A stretch of DNA of 64,000 nt from Bacteroidota bacterium (GCA_016124585.1 WGNL01000016.1:16578-80577); one strand, 5' to 3'; counted from the first letter of the stretch, positions 17,682 through 26,808 are shown. Numbers and translations: made by a program. The notes: a model not told the origin generated them from the letters alone.

Positions 17682-17716
17682 AAGTCGGGCGGCAACTTGA
17701 AGTTGCCGCCCGACTT
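17682..17716 (+). terminator. Terminator of the vWA gene
   Basis: A 35-nt near-perfect palindrome: 17682-17698 pairs with 17700-17716 around one central base, followed by TTT. Confidence 0.85.
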
Positions 17717-17727
17717 TCCATGAAAAA

Positions 17728-17762
17728 AAGAGCCGTCAACACATGAAGCGTTGGCGGCTCTT
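17728..17762 (-). terminator. glgC terminator
   Basis: AAGAGCCGTCAAC (17728-17740) pairs with 17750-17762 with one mismatch and a 9-nt loop. On the minus strand the stem is followed by a run of seven T. Confidence 0.85.
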
Positions 17763-17783
17763 CCGTTTTGCGAAGTAAAAAAA

Positions 17784-19058
17784 CTAAGCCCCGATGCGGC
17801 TGCCGCTCGGAATCACGGCGTTCTTTTTCACCACCACGATGCCATCCACGATGACGTAGGTATCGGTCTCATGGTCGGCCAATTTGCCAGGATTCCCACG
17901 GATGACGACGTTGTCGCCAATGCGGACGTTCTTGTCAATGATGGCGTACTCGATGATGCTGTGCTTGCCAATGCCCATCGGTATTTCGTCCCGCTCAATA
18001 AGTTCTTCCAGCCGTTGGAAATAGTCGTTCCCCATCACGATGCAATGCGACAGTACGGAATAATTGCCGACCCTGGAGCGGATGCCGATGACGGAGCGTT
18101 CGATACGCTCGGCATGGATGATACAGCCCTCGGCCACCAGCACATTGCGGAACACCGTACCGAAGAACTTGCTAGGAGGCAGCATACGGGCACGGGTGTA
18201 CACCAGTTTGCCATTGTCGTGCAGGTTGAAATGCGGGATGGCATCTGTCAATTCAATATTGGCTTCGAAAAACGAGCTGATGGTTCCAATGTCCGTCCAG
18301 TAGCCGTCGTACTCGTAACTGGCCACTTTATAGCCTTCATTGATGGCCGCCGGAATGATTTCCTTGCCGAAATCCACGGCGTCACCGTGGTCTTCGAACA
18401 GCTTGGCCAACGCATTTTTACTGAAAATATAGATGCCCATCGAGGCGAGGTAAACCTTGCCCTGCTGCTGCAAATTCTCGGAAACCTCACTGCTCCAGTC
18501 GCCCAATTGGTCAGCCTTGGGCTTTTCAACGAAAGAATCAATCATACCATCGCCCTTCACCTTCATGATGCCGAAGCCTGTGGCCTCTTTCGCCACGACT
18601 GGAATGGTAGCAATGGTCAGATCAGCGCCCCGGTCCACGTGTTCACGAGCCATTTGCTCAAAATCCATCTGGTAGAGCTGGTCGCCGGAGAGGATGAGGA
18701 TATAATCGTAGTCCTGATTGATGAGGTGGCGCATGGACTGACGCACGGCATCGGCGGTACCTTGAAACCATTTGTCGCTACCCCGGCGTTGCTCGGCGGC
18801 TAGGATGTCCACAAAACCTGGAGCGAAATGATCAAAGTGGTAAGTGTTCTTGATATGTTGGTTGAGCGATGCCGAGTTGAACTGCGTGAGCACGAACATG
18901 CGGCGCACGCCAGAGTTCAGGCAATTGGAAATCGGAATGTCAATCAATCGGTACTTGCCGCCTATTGGTACGGCAGGCTTTGAGCGCTGCTCGGTGAGAG
19001 GGAAGAGCCGAGAGCCGACGCCCCCGCCAAGGATTAAGCTGATCATTTTTATTACCAT
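17784..19058 (-). CDS. glgC: Glucose-1-phosphate adenylyltransferase
   Basis: 424 residues from the ATG at 19058; an ATG at 19046 is an equal alternative, and the upstream ATG at 19106 adds residues without family character. The nucleotidyltransferase domain opens with LILGGGVGSRLFPLT and has the sugar-nucleotide block SKPAVPIGGKYRLIDIPISNCLNSG. Then come WFQGTADAVRQ, the catalytic-Asp region LILSGDQLYQMDF and FVEKPK. A left-handed beta-helix C-terminal domain follows (IRSRVGNYSVLSHCIVMG, VRIGDNVVIRG). It makes ADP-glucose for glycogen synthesis. No other glg gene is adjacent. Confidence 0.92.
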   Translation of the reverse strand: MVIKMISLILGGGVGSRLFPLTEQRSKPAVPIGGKYRLIDIPISNCLNSGVRRMFVLTQFNSASLNQHIKNTYHFDHFAPGFVDILAAEQRRGSDKWFQGTADAVRQSMRHLINQDYDYILILSGDQLYQMDFEQMAREHVDRGADLTIATIPVVAKEATGFGIMKVKGDGMIDSFVEKPKADQLGDWSSEVSENLQQQGKVYLASMGIYIFSKNALAKLFEDHGDAVDFGKEIIPAAINEGYKVASYEYDGYWTDIGTISSFFEANIELTDAIPHFNLHDNGKLVYTRARMLPPSKFFGTVFRNVLVAEGCIIHAERIERSVIGIRSRVGNYSVLSHCIVMGNDYFQRLEELIERDEIPMGIGKHSIIEYAIIDKNVRIGDNVVIRGNPGKLADHETDTYVIVDGIVVVKKNAVIPSGSRIGA

Positions 19059-19364
19059 GAGCTTTGTTTTTTGACCTTCGGCAACAGGGCCTTGGGCGTT
19101 TCTCAATGTAGGTTTTGCGGCGGGCAGGTTGGTTAGGTTCCCCTCAGCACGTCGTACTTTTGTTTCAAGGCCAATTATAGTTATTTTTTCAAAAGCTAGG
19201 AAAAAACATTTTTTACTTTATCAAAACTTAAAGAGATTGGGCATTCATACTGCCGATTTAAGTTATTCCAAATTCTACAAAACCTGACCTCTAGGCTGAT
19301 TTTTGGTAAAACCCCGACCTTTTTTCTCAAATTCTGTAATTTTAACCCGAAAGCAAATTCAGAT
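19059..19364. other. 306-nt intergenic region between glgC and the EAD-like gene
   Basis: This divergent intergenic region is AT-rich in its second half, with many T and A runs. I see no repeat, hairpin or RNA gene in it and no complete TAnnTTTG box that I would defend. Promoters for both flanking genes are expected here. Confidence 0.5.
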
Positions 19365-20141
19365 ATGACCACCGCAGACCAAATCAGGGAAAAGATAGCC
19401 GACGGCGATTTGGAGGAATCGCTCGACCTCGCCATCCATTTCTTGCAAGGACGTGACCCCGGCCTCTACAGCGAATGCCTACAGCACAAGGGCCGCCTGA
19501 ACGACCACAACCGTCAGTACCGCCTCCGCATCATCAGCGTGGATACGATGGACATGACCCGTGCGCAGGTCCGCAGTGCCTTGCTCGATGTGGTTATCCT
19601 CCGGATTGAAACACTCGATGGCCAGGCTGTCAACCATTTTGAGCCCAAAATTGAGCCCGCACAGCGGCAACAGACCGTAACGCTCAATTTTGGAAACAAC
19701 GCCGCAGCCACAGCTCAAAACTTTGGCTCATTTGCCCCAACAGATGCCTCCACCACGCTTGCCGACCATGAACTTGCCCGTCAGTTGGTGGAAGATTTTG
19801 TGAAACTACTGGCCACTTACGAAGTGGAAAATGCCGCATGGCGGGCAGCCCAGTTTTTACACCGCAGCCTGTTGCAAGGGGAAATGATGCAGCCGCAGTT
19901 CAAGCAGAACAATTTTTACAGGGCACACCAGCGTTTTCGGAGCTATAAAACACCCATCAGTTTCGTTAAATCACAGCCTACGAACCGCACCGCCATTGGT
20001 TCGCTTCGAGACCGGGACGAAGGGGAGGAAATTGTTTACACCCTCGAAAAAACGGTGGACAACGGTGGCATGCCCGGCACGGTCCGGGTGTTTTTCCCAA
20101 AAAACGGTGGCGGGCCGAAGATTACGCTGGTTAGTTTTTAG
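19365..20141 (+). CDS. Protein with N-terminal effector-associated domain (EAD11-like)
   Basis: 258 residues with no signal peptide. Residues 1-88 follow the pattern of effector-associated domain 11: a start helix IREKIADGDLEESLDLAIHF, then DPGLYSECLQHKGRLNDHNRQYRLRIISV and a helix ending LLDVVILRIETL. EADs are small helical domains that recruit effector modules in bacterial conflict systems, much as death domains do. Residues 135-258 are a separate, conserved-looking domain (LVEDFVKLLATYEVENAAW, and a C-terminal beta-rich part ending KITLVSF) that I do not recognise. No caspase, trypsin or STAND partner is adjacent. The neighbours are zinc-ribbon and membrane proteins. Confidence 0.65.
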   Translation: MTTADQIREKIADGDLEESLDLAIHFLQGRDPGLYSECLQHKGRLNDHNRQYRLRIISVDTMDMTRAQVRSALLDVVILRIETLDGQAVNHFEPKIEPAQRQQTVTLNFGNNAAATAQNFGSFAPTDASTTLADHELARQLVEDFVKLLATYEVENAAWRAAQFLHRSLLQGEMMQPQFKQNNFYRAHQRFRSYKTPISFVKSQPTNRTAIGSLRDRDEGEEIVYTLEKTVDNGGMPGTVRVFFPKNGGGPKITLVSF

Positions 20142-20189
20142 AAGGAATTCATCAACCTAATTTCATCATCAATAAAAATCGAAGAACCT

Positions 20190-20609
20190 ATGTTTTGTCC
20201 TAAATGTGGAACTCAGAACAGCGAAACGGCTGGCTTTTGCTCCAGCTGCGGCAATCCCCTCAAGCCTGCAGCCAATACCGGCGGCACTTTTGGCACGCCG
20301 CCTCCACCGCCACCACCATCCAATCCTAATTTTTCAGGCGGCACTGGCGTGAAGCCAAAGAACTGGCTCGTTGAGTCCATCCTGGTCACGATTCTATGTT
20401 GCTTGCCTTTCGGCATTGCAGGTATCGTAAACGCCACGAAAGTGGACTCAAAATATGCCGCTGGCGATTACGCTGGCGCCGAACAAGCCTCGCAGGAAGC
20501 AGCCAAATGGACCAAGATTGGCTTCTTCGTGGGCATCGGCGTTTCCGTGCTCTACCTCATTTGGATGGTAGCGATGGGTGGCATGGCAGCGATGCAAGGT
20601 GGCTACTAA
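20190..20609 (+). CDS. Zinc-ribbon protein with CD225/dispanin-type membrane domain
   Basis: 139 residues. A double CxxC zinc ribbon (FCPKCGTQNSETAGFCSSCGN) starts at residue 2, followed by a Gly/Pro-rich linker with seven consecutive Pro. Then come two membrane helices separated by a short soluble stretch: LVESILVTILCCLPFGIAGIVNA with the dispanin-type CC, and IGFFVGIGVSVLYLIWMVAM. The N-terminal ribbon should face the cytoplasm. The eukaryotic members (IFITM) restrict membrane fusion, but the bacterial function is not established. It overlaps the DUF2752 gene by 32 nt and is 48 nt after the EAD-like gene, so the three are probably one operon. Confidence 0.8.
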   Translation: MFCPKCGTQNSETAGFCSSCGNPLKPAANTGGTFGTPPPPPPPSNPNFSGGTGVKPKNWLVESILVTILCCLPFGIAGIVNATKVDSKYAAGDYAGAEQASQEAAKWTKIGFFVGIGVSVLYLIWMVAMGGMAAMQGGY

Positions 20610-20976
20610 CAGTTGGCTAAAATGGGCTTGGGTCAGCGCAGGCTTGGCGCTGGTCGTCTATTTCCTGTTTGACCCAAGCACCAATGGCTTTTTCCCGAAA
20701 TGCCCCTTTCTGATGCTGACGGGTTTAAAATGCCCCGGCTGTGGTTCGCAGCGGGCACTTCATGCCTTGCTCCATCTGCAAATCGGTCGGGCATTTCAGG
20801 AAAATCCGCTGATGGTCATTGCGGTGCCGTACCTACTCGCAGCTTTGGTTTTTTTCTTGAAAAAAGAGAAAAACGAAAAATGGCAGGCGGCCGATGACCT
20901 GCTTTTCAGGGGGAAAGCAGTTTGGGTCATACTGGTGGTAGTGCTGGCGTTTTGGTTGCTCCGCAATTTGTTGTGA
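20578..20976 (+). CDS. DUF2752 membrane protein
   Basis: 132 residues from a GTG at 20578, inside the end of the dispanin gene. A second GTG at 20599 is an alternative start that shortens the overlap to 11 nt. Three hydrophobic segments (WVSAGLALVVYFLF, PLMVIAVPYLLAALVFFL, VWVILVVVLAFWLL) flank the family signature CPFLMLTGLKCPGCGSQRAL, with two conserved Cys pairs likely exposed at the membrane. The function is unknown. The pairing with a dispanin-type protein fits a small membrane complex. Confidence 0.8.
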   Translation: MAWQRCKVATNSWLKWAWVSAGLALVVYFLFDPSTNGFFPKCPFLMLTGLKCPGCGSQRALHALLHLQIGRAFQENPLMVIAVPYLLAALVFFLKKEKNEKWQAADDLLFRGKAVWVILVVVLAFWLLRNLL

Positions 20977-21043
20977 CAAACATTGGGGAGGTTTCGAACC
21001 CGCCGATGTTAAACCCCAATCCATTTTCACCAAAAAATTACCA

Positions 21044-21973
21044 ATGGAACTCACCAAAATCAACGGCCTGCGCCCGGAGGAATACCTCCACCCATTCGAT
21101 GCCAAGGCGCTGAATGCCCTGCAAAACACGAAGGGCCTCGATACCCTCGTGAAAAAACTCTACGAGTGGGGCCTGGAGACTTGGCTCAAGCAGCAGTTCC
21201 TCGGCAGCAGCCTGAAGCTCACCCAGAGCAATTTCCCCGATGTGTACGACATCTTCGAGACGGCCTGCGACATCCTCGATTTCCAGAAGCGGCCCCAACT
21301 CTACGTGATGCGGGAACTGTACTTCGACTGCATTTCCTGCGGCGTAGAGAACACCATCATCGTCATCGGGACGGATGCACTGGAGAAGTTCACGGAGGCG
21401 GAACTGCTCTTCGTCTTTGGTCGGGAAATCGGGCATATCCACTGCCGCCACATCCTATATTCTGAAATCGGGCAGGTGATGCCCGTGCTGATGGACGCCC
21501 TTTCCGCCGCCACGATGGGCCTCGGCGGACTGCTCTCGGCGGGCATCCAACTCGCCCTCGTCGAGTGGCTGCAATGCGCCCAGTACACTTCCGACCGGGC
21601 GGGCATACTCGCCTGCCAGGACGTGACCGTTGCCTGCACCGCACTCATCAAAGCGGCGGGCCTACCCATGAAATACGACGCCACGCTGGTGCTCGATGAT
21701 TTCAGGACACAGGCCACCGAGTTCCAAAGTGTGAACAAGAACATGTTCCTCAAATTCTCCAAATACGCTACGCAAAACAAGGGCTGGGAAATCGCCCGTG
21801 CCAACCAGTTCTTCCAATGGACGGAGTCGGGCGAGTACCGGAATATCTTGGAGCGGAAAACGGCCTATGCACCGCCAACGCCGGGTGCAGTGAATTTCTG
21901 CTCGAACTGTGGGGCGAAGCTGGCACCGGGTGGGATGTTTTGTACGAATTGTGGGGGGAAGGTGGGGGGATGA
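21044..21973 (+). CDS. M48-like peptidase with altered HExxH motif and C-terminal zinc ribbon
   Basis: 309 residues. The fold matches M48 peptidases: LYVMRELYFDCISCGVENTIIVIGTDALEKFTEAELLFVFG in order, then the active-site helix. That helix reads GREIGHIHCRHILY, so the first zinc ligand His of HExxH is Arg127 (RExxH). The third-ligand region is YTSDRAGILAC, with Asp where Glu is usual. Hydrophobic stretches at about 155-180 could be membrane-embedded. The C-terminus is a double CxxC zinc ribbon (FCSNCGAK...FCTNCGGK) like that of the dispanin-type protein three genes upstream. Catalytic activity is doubtful. Confidence 0.78.
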   Translation: MELTKINGLRPEEYLHPFDAKALNALQNTKGLDTLVKKLYEWGLETWLKQQFLGSSLKLTQSNFPDVYDIFETACDILDFQKRPQLYVMRELYFDCISCGVENTIIVIGTDALEKFTEAELLFVFGREIGHIHCRHILYSEIGQVMPVLMDALSAATMGLGGLLSAGIQLALVEWLQCAQYTSDRAGILACQDVTVACTALIKAAGLPMKYDATLVLDDFRTQATEFQSVNKNMFLKFSKYATQNKGWEIARANQFFQWTESGEYRNILERKTAYAPPTPGAVNFCSNCGAKLAPGGMFCTNCGGKVGG

Positions 21974-22039
21974 GTGAGGGTTCAACCCATTATTGTATTT
22001 TAACGGCTGCACTGTCCATATAATTCATTTAAAAGGTTT

Positions 22040-22061
22040 TCAGTATTTTATTTTATACTGA
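22040..22061 (-). terminator. Possible terminator of the helicase gene
   Basis: TCAGTAT (22040-22046) pairs with ATACTGA (22055-22061) across an 8-nt loop. On the minus strand it is followed by AAAACCTTTT, a weak tail. Confidence 0.4.
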
Positions 22062-22074
22062 GAAGGCACCTTCG

Positions 22075-25000
22075 CTATCTTTCTGATGTATTTTCAGTTA
22101 TCCAATTCAGAAGTTGTCGGCTTACATATTCATTTTTGTAAAACCAATCTGTACTTTGGATACGAAAGAAACGCCAACCTGCTCGTTCTAAAATCAGTTG
22201 TCGGGTAATATCTTCTTTGATTTTTTCAATACCCGAATGATAGGTAAAACCGTCACACTCAATCGCTAATTTCTTATTATTTTTTATCAGTCCAAAGTCA
22301 ATTCGATACTTGCCAACCTCGAATTGAGGGAAAAGAAAATCCCCGAAATCGTTGCTGTATAAGAACTTACAAACTGTTTTTTCAAACTCGCCTGAATTGG
22401 CATCAACTTGATTTATCAACGTTTGCAAATTCCTAACACCTTTTGCCCCGTCTTGCCCGATGCTAATATTGCCATAATAATCAATCAATCTTTTACGGTA
22501 ACATTCGGGGTTCATTATTGCAACTGCGTCTGGGTGTATGCTATGCACGACGACCGATTTTTCTTTCGCTCGACTTGCTGCAACATTGAATATTCGCATA
22601 TATTCCTCCGTTGTCGCTGCTCTTGGCGGTCTTATCTGATTATCTCTTTCGCTAAAATTGTGGCTGGCTGTAATCGTTAGAAACATGATGTCTCTTTCAT
22701 CGCCTTGAAATTCTCTTGAAGTGCCAATTAACAACTCTAATTTATCTTCGTAATACTTTATTAGTTCGCTCTGTGATATCTGCTTTATCAGCCAATTTTG
22801 ATGTTTCGTATTTGAACTGTCCAAAGTCAGAATTCCAACTGTTGGCAATCGCTTCAATTCTTGATTTTGATGGGCGATAATGTAATTTTCAATCTCCTCA
22901 ACTACTTTTTTAACAATTAAAGGCTTGTATTCATCCATGTAATTGTCTTCTACATAATGCACTTCAACAGGTTCGCCATATGTTTTTTCCGTTGCCGTTT
23001 TCAATGGCACTATGTCGGAATTGTAAACATGACGGTTGGAATAGCCGATAATTTCTGGCAAGCATCTGAAATGCTCCGTCAAAGTAACAATGTTTGGATA
23101 AATAACGCCGCTAATCGTATAAATACTATTGTTCTTGTTATTTACATCGAATTGGGTTTTGAAGCGGTGCGAAATCAAATACTTGTCAAGCAATTCATTG
23201 GTTCTTTCAATCTTAAAAATGCTGCGGTCGGTAACAACGGACGTTTGGTTTTCATCTCCAACAATCAGCGATTTCTTACAACGAAAAACAAGATTCAAAC
23301 TGCTTATATCACATTGGCTTGCCTCGTCAATAATGAGCAAATCAAATTGTTCGGGTGTGGCATCTGGAAAAAATGTTACGGCTGTTTCCTGTGGCATAAT
23401 CCAAATAGGAACTGCGCCTTTTGCAACTTGCATATTTGTAATTGATGATGCTATATTCCTTGCCGTATTTTTCCCAAAACCCTTACCGATATTGATAAGG
23501 TCATTTAGCCACGCATTTAGTGCCGCCTTTTGGGTATAAGTAACTTTTCTCGATTTATGAAACCATGTTTTGTATGCGATAATATCGGCTGTTTGTTTCT
23601 CAATATTTCGCTTTATTGTCTGCAAGTCTGAAAGCAACTTCTCTGAGCCTTTCGTTTGAACTGTGGTGAAAGAAAGGAAGTCGTCAATTTTCAAGAAAAA
23701 CAAATCCATTTCAGCATCATCCGCATTTATGACTACTGAATTAGATTTTTGACATTCTGCTTTGATAAAAGTTGCGGTAATTGGCAAAACTTCATTCACT
23801 TCCCTAAACAAATGCTCAAATTGTATTGCCTGTTTTTGTTTTTCCCGCTTTGAACGGTATTCGGCTAATTGCAGTTCGTAATTCGCTCTTTCCACATTCT
23901 CAATGGAATTAGCAATACTGAAAATTATTGGATGCGGACTACTGTGGCTTAATATTCTGGTTTTAGTCTCTTTTAGAAAAGTTGTTAGAATTTTGTATTG
24001 CGAAAAATGCTGTACGTTTCTCAAATACGTTAATTTGTCTTGCAAATCAGGGGATGTTACGGAAATCTGTGGCAGCGACCTTTCACGAAGCAATTGATTG
24101 AATGTGCTGACCAAGTATGAAAAATCAACAGTAAAGTCAATTTCCTTCAACGTCTCTAAAATGTCTTCTTTTTGAGGAAGCCCAAATGTTTTGAGGTAAT
24201 TGTTGAATCTAATTGAAAGTTGTTTTATGCTTTTCCTTCTGTTTATCTCTGTTTCAATAATTTTGAACTGCTCAATTTCATTGGCTGCAATGAAATTGAC
24301 TTTGCAATCAAAAAAGCGTTTCAGGTTCTTGTCTAAAAAGGTTTTTGCTACCAACCCAAGCGTTTTTGCATCACCAAACTTCACAATAAGTTGATTTAAT
24401 TGTTGGTATAAAATATCGGGGTCGGTATCTTGAATTGCGGACAAATCAATTTGGTACGACAATAATTTATCCTCTGCAACTTGTATCTGTTTTCTCAAAT
24501 CATTAGTCTGTAAAACAATGTTTTTGAGCAAAGCAATATTGAAATTTGGGTGTTTATAGATGATTAAAGGAATATTCGAGTTTTCAAAACGAGCCAATTC
24601 TGTTTCAAAATTTGTGATTTGGTTTTTCAATTTTTCATCAAATACATCATTTTTGATTTGACTATAATCTGCTGGATTTATTCGACTTGTTATTTCTTGT
24701 AACTGGATTTCTATCTTCCTCAGTTCATTGAGGTCAAGAAATTTGCTGTTGTCTAAAAAGGTGAAATTTATCAACTCAAAATCATCACGCTGTAAATCGT
24801 TCCCAATTATTGCCAACTCGGCAAGTTTCATAGAAACGCCCTCTGTATTTTTGGTGTGGCTTACTTTGTCTTTTATTACTTTGGGCTGATAACTTTCGCT
24901 TTGCTCAAACAAGAAAATTGCCCATTCATAGGCAGTTTTTTCCTGCAACTGCTTGATTTGTGGATTGTAGATTTTAAAAAGATGAGCGTTGGATTGAATA

Positions 25001-26796
25001 GCCTTGTAAATTTGGCTCAACGTATTTGCATAATTCCTTTCCGTTTCTGAGAGGTGGCTTTCAAGTTCAATAACCTTATCCTCTTCATACCTTTGAGCCA
25101 AATTCCGAATGATTGCATTAACGGATGCTTTTAGACTCTCATTCCCTTTGCCCTCGTTCACCAAAGAAACAGCAAGGTCTTGAATGCCTCTTGGCAACTT
25201 ATCTTTTAACACGCTCAATGCTTTGGCGTTGTGAGAAACAACGAGTATTGACTTGCCCTGCGCCACGAAGTGTGAAATGAGGTTTGCGATTGTATGACTT
25301 TTGCCCGTTCCGGGCGGACCTTTTACAGTTACTGCATCCTGCTCGTTTAGTCTTTTCGCAATTTCTAATTGTTCGTCATTGTACGGAAGTGGAAAAAGAA
25401 AGCGATGATGAAAAATTGACGTTCCTTTATCACCCTCCGTGTCTCTCCTTAAATTATCAGGCGGATAAATGCCATTTCCGTTTGATTTTTCGGGTGTTGA
25501 AATTTCCAGTCCTTCAATCGAAAATAGTTTTTTGAAAAAGTCAGGTATCAAATGCAGGTTCCCACTTGCCTGCAATTCGTTGATTTTATTGATGATATTA
25601 TTTGCATCTTTTGAAGTTGCCATTTGGCTTTCAACCACCTTTGGTTGGATGATTGGCGAGAAACTAAACGTGATTTGGTTGTTTATCGGCTGACTTTGAA
25701 AATCATAATTCAGTTCTTCATTTTTAAAAAAGGCGTACTCTTTTTGAGCGAAACCTCCTAATATTTCCAAGCCTTTATCATAAAACTCCGTTCTCACAAA
25801 GTCAGCATCAAAGAAAAATTCTTTTGGCAGCGCATTGAACTTGTCAATTGCCAGTAGAACTTCCTTTTTACGTCCTTCAATAATTGTGGGATTTTCATTC
25901 TTAAAATGAGCGTCAAACAATTCTACAAAATACTGTTCGCAAAGTATTTTGGCTGCAAATGTGTCAAACTCTAACTTTATCTCTTGGGTTCTCAAACCAA
26001 GTTTCAAGGGCACATGAAAAAGGAAGTTTCTGTAATTCATACTTCCAATTTTACCATTTACCAATCCGAATGAAACGTACAGCCTTTTGTTGTCCCTCCC
26101 CTTCAATTCGTAATGAAGTGTATGCAATGCGTCATATACTTCGTTGATTTTGATAGGGACTTCATAGGTGTCAAAGTATTTTGCAAATTCTGCTTTAAAT
26201 TGATTTCCTATCTCTACTCTTTTAGAGTCACTTTCAAACTTTATAATGGTTTTCTTTTCTGACTTTCTTAAAATTTTATCATCAGACTTTTCAATCCAAC
26301 CCACCAACGATTGGGGTAAAATGGCTTCAAACAAAGATGATTGAGATTGAGACTTGAAGCTATCCAAATCCTTCATCCTTTGTTCAGATTGCTCGAATTT
26401 TTCGATTATCTCAATTTCTGCTTTGAAAACTATTGAGGGAGTTGAGCCTGAACGGTTGATTGTAGCCCATTCTGTTAACTCGGTTGGAATTTTCGGTTCA
26501 ACTGGAATGACTGTTCTTTTGATTTTCAGAAGATATTCAGAAGGATTGAGCGAATTGCCAATACTAAGACTAAATTCAGTCAGGCGTTTATGCTCGCTTT
26601 GTTTTGCGAGGCTTAGTAATTTCCCAACCTCCCAAAAATTCACTTCGGGCGATTTCGGATTTCCTGATTCTTTCTCAAAGTCAAAACAGGCATCGGAGGC
26701 GTTGTACAAATCTCTTATGTACTGAAAGAGGTTTTGTAACGGGGTTTTAGTCGCATTTTCAGTATCTACGTCTCCGGGATTATCAGTAAAAGCCAT
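22075..26796 (-). CDS. Superfamily I helicase fused to a Vsr/DUF559-like nuclease; defence-like, foreign composition
   Basis: 1573 residues. The first 480 residues are unrecognised. The helicase core has Walker A GPPGTGKSHTIANLISHF (about 493), a long coiled-coil insertion (about 590-1100), Walker B LLIIDEASQCDISS (about 1157), TSREFQGDERDIMFLT and the arginine motif FNVAASRAKEK. The last 110 residues are a Vsr/DUF559-type endonuclease: VGKYRIDFGLIKNNKKLAIECDGFTYHSG, then RAGWRFFRIQSTDWF. This order resembles single-protein helicase-Vsr modules found in anti-phage islands. Composition is foreign: the line at 22081 has 18 G/C in 60 bases, against 35 in 60 at 21181 in the neighbouring gene. The -7 box ends 4 nt before the ATG. 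Confidence 0.88.
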   Translation of the reverse strand: MAFTDNPGDVDTENATKTPLQNLFQYIRDLYNASDACFDFEKESGNPKSPEVNFWEVGKLLSLAKQSEHKRLTEFSLSIGNSLNPSEYLLKIKRTVIPVEPKIPTELTEWATINRSGSTPSIVFKAEIEIIEKFEQSEQRMKDLDSFKSQSQSSLFEAILPQSLVGWIEKSDDKILRKSEKKTIIKFESDSKRVEIGNQFKAEFAKYFDTYEVPIKINEVYDALHTLHYELKGRDNKRLYVSFGLVNGKIGSMNYRNFLFHVPLKLGLRTQEIKLEFDTFAAKILCEQYFVELFDAHFKNENPTIIEGRKKEVLLAIDKFNALPKEFFFDADFVRTEFYDKGLEILGGFAQKEYAFFKNEELNYDFQSQPINNQITFSFSPIIQPKVVESQMATSKDANNIINKINELQASGNLHLIPDFFKKLFSIEGLEISTPEKSNGNGIYPPDNLRRDTEGDKGTSIFHHRFLFPLPYNDEQLEIAKRLNEQDAVTVKGPPGTGKSHTIANLISHFVAQGKSILVVSHNAKALSVLKDKLPRGIQDLAVSLVNEGKGNESLKASVNAIIRNLAQRYEEDKVIELESHLSETERNYANTLSQIYKAIQSNAHLFKIYNPQIKQLQEKTAYEWAIFLFEQSESYQPKVIKDKVSHTKNTEGVSMKLAELAIIGNDLQRDDFELINFTFLDNSKFLDLNELRKIEIQLQEITSRINPADYSQIKNDVFDEKLKNQITNFETELARFENSNIPLIIYKHPNFNIALLKNIVLQTNDLRKQIQVAEDKLLSYQIDLSAIQDTDPDILYQQLNQLIVKFGDAKTLGLVAKTFLDKNLKRFFDCKVNFIAANEIEQFKIIETEINRRKSIKQLSIRFNNYLKTFGLPQKEDILETLKEIDFTVDFSYLVSTFNQLLRERSLPQISVTSPDLQDKLTYLRNVQHFSQYKILTTFLKETKTRILSHSSPHPIIFSIANSIENVERANYELQLAEYRSKREKQKQAIQFEHLFREVNEVLPITATFIKAECQKSNSVVINADDAEMDLFFLKIDDFLSFTTVQTKGSEKLLSDLQTIKRNIEKQTADIIAYKTWFHKSRKVTYTQKAALNAWLNDLINIGKGFGKNTARNIASSITNMQVAKGAVPIWIMPQETAVTFFPDATPEQFDLLIIDEASQCDISSLNLVFRCKKSLIVGDENQTSVVTDRSIFKIERTNELLDKYLISHRFKTQFDVNNKNNSIYTISGVIYPNIVTLTEHFRCLPEIIGYSNRHVYNSDIVPLKTATEKTYGEPVEVHYVEDNYMDEYKPLIVKKVVEEIENYIIAHQNQELKRLPTVGILTLDSSNTKHQNWLIKQISQSELIKYYEDKLELLIGTSREFQGDERDIMFLTITASHNFSERDNQIRPPRAATTEEYMRIFNVAASRAKEKSVVVHSIHPDAVAIMNPECYRKRLIDYYGNISIGQDGAKGVRNLQTLINQVDANSGEFEKTVCKFLYSNDFGDFLFPQFEVGKYRIDFGLIKNNKKLAIECDGFTYHSGIEKIKEDITRQLILERAGWRFFRIQSTDWFYKNEYVSRQLLNWITENTSER

Positions 26797-26800
26797 ACTT

Positions 26801-26808
26801 CAAAATTA
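26801..26808 (-). promoter_or_regulatory. -7 box of the helicase gene, 4 nt from the ATG
   Basis: On the minus strand this reads TAATTTTG, a full TAnnTTTG match, and the ATG begins at 26796 after four bases. As for the LytS gene, the transcript would be leaderless. No clear -33 box is visible. Confidence 0.5.

Noticed and set aside
17751..18803. 350-codon plus-strand frame opposite glgC
   Set aside because: It lies entirely over glgC on the other strand and has no family similarity; codon bias of glgC leaves the opposite frame open.
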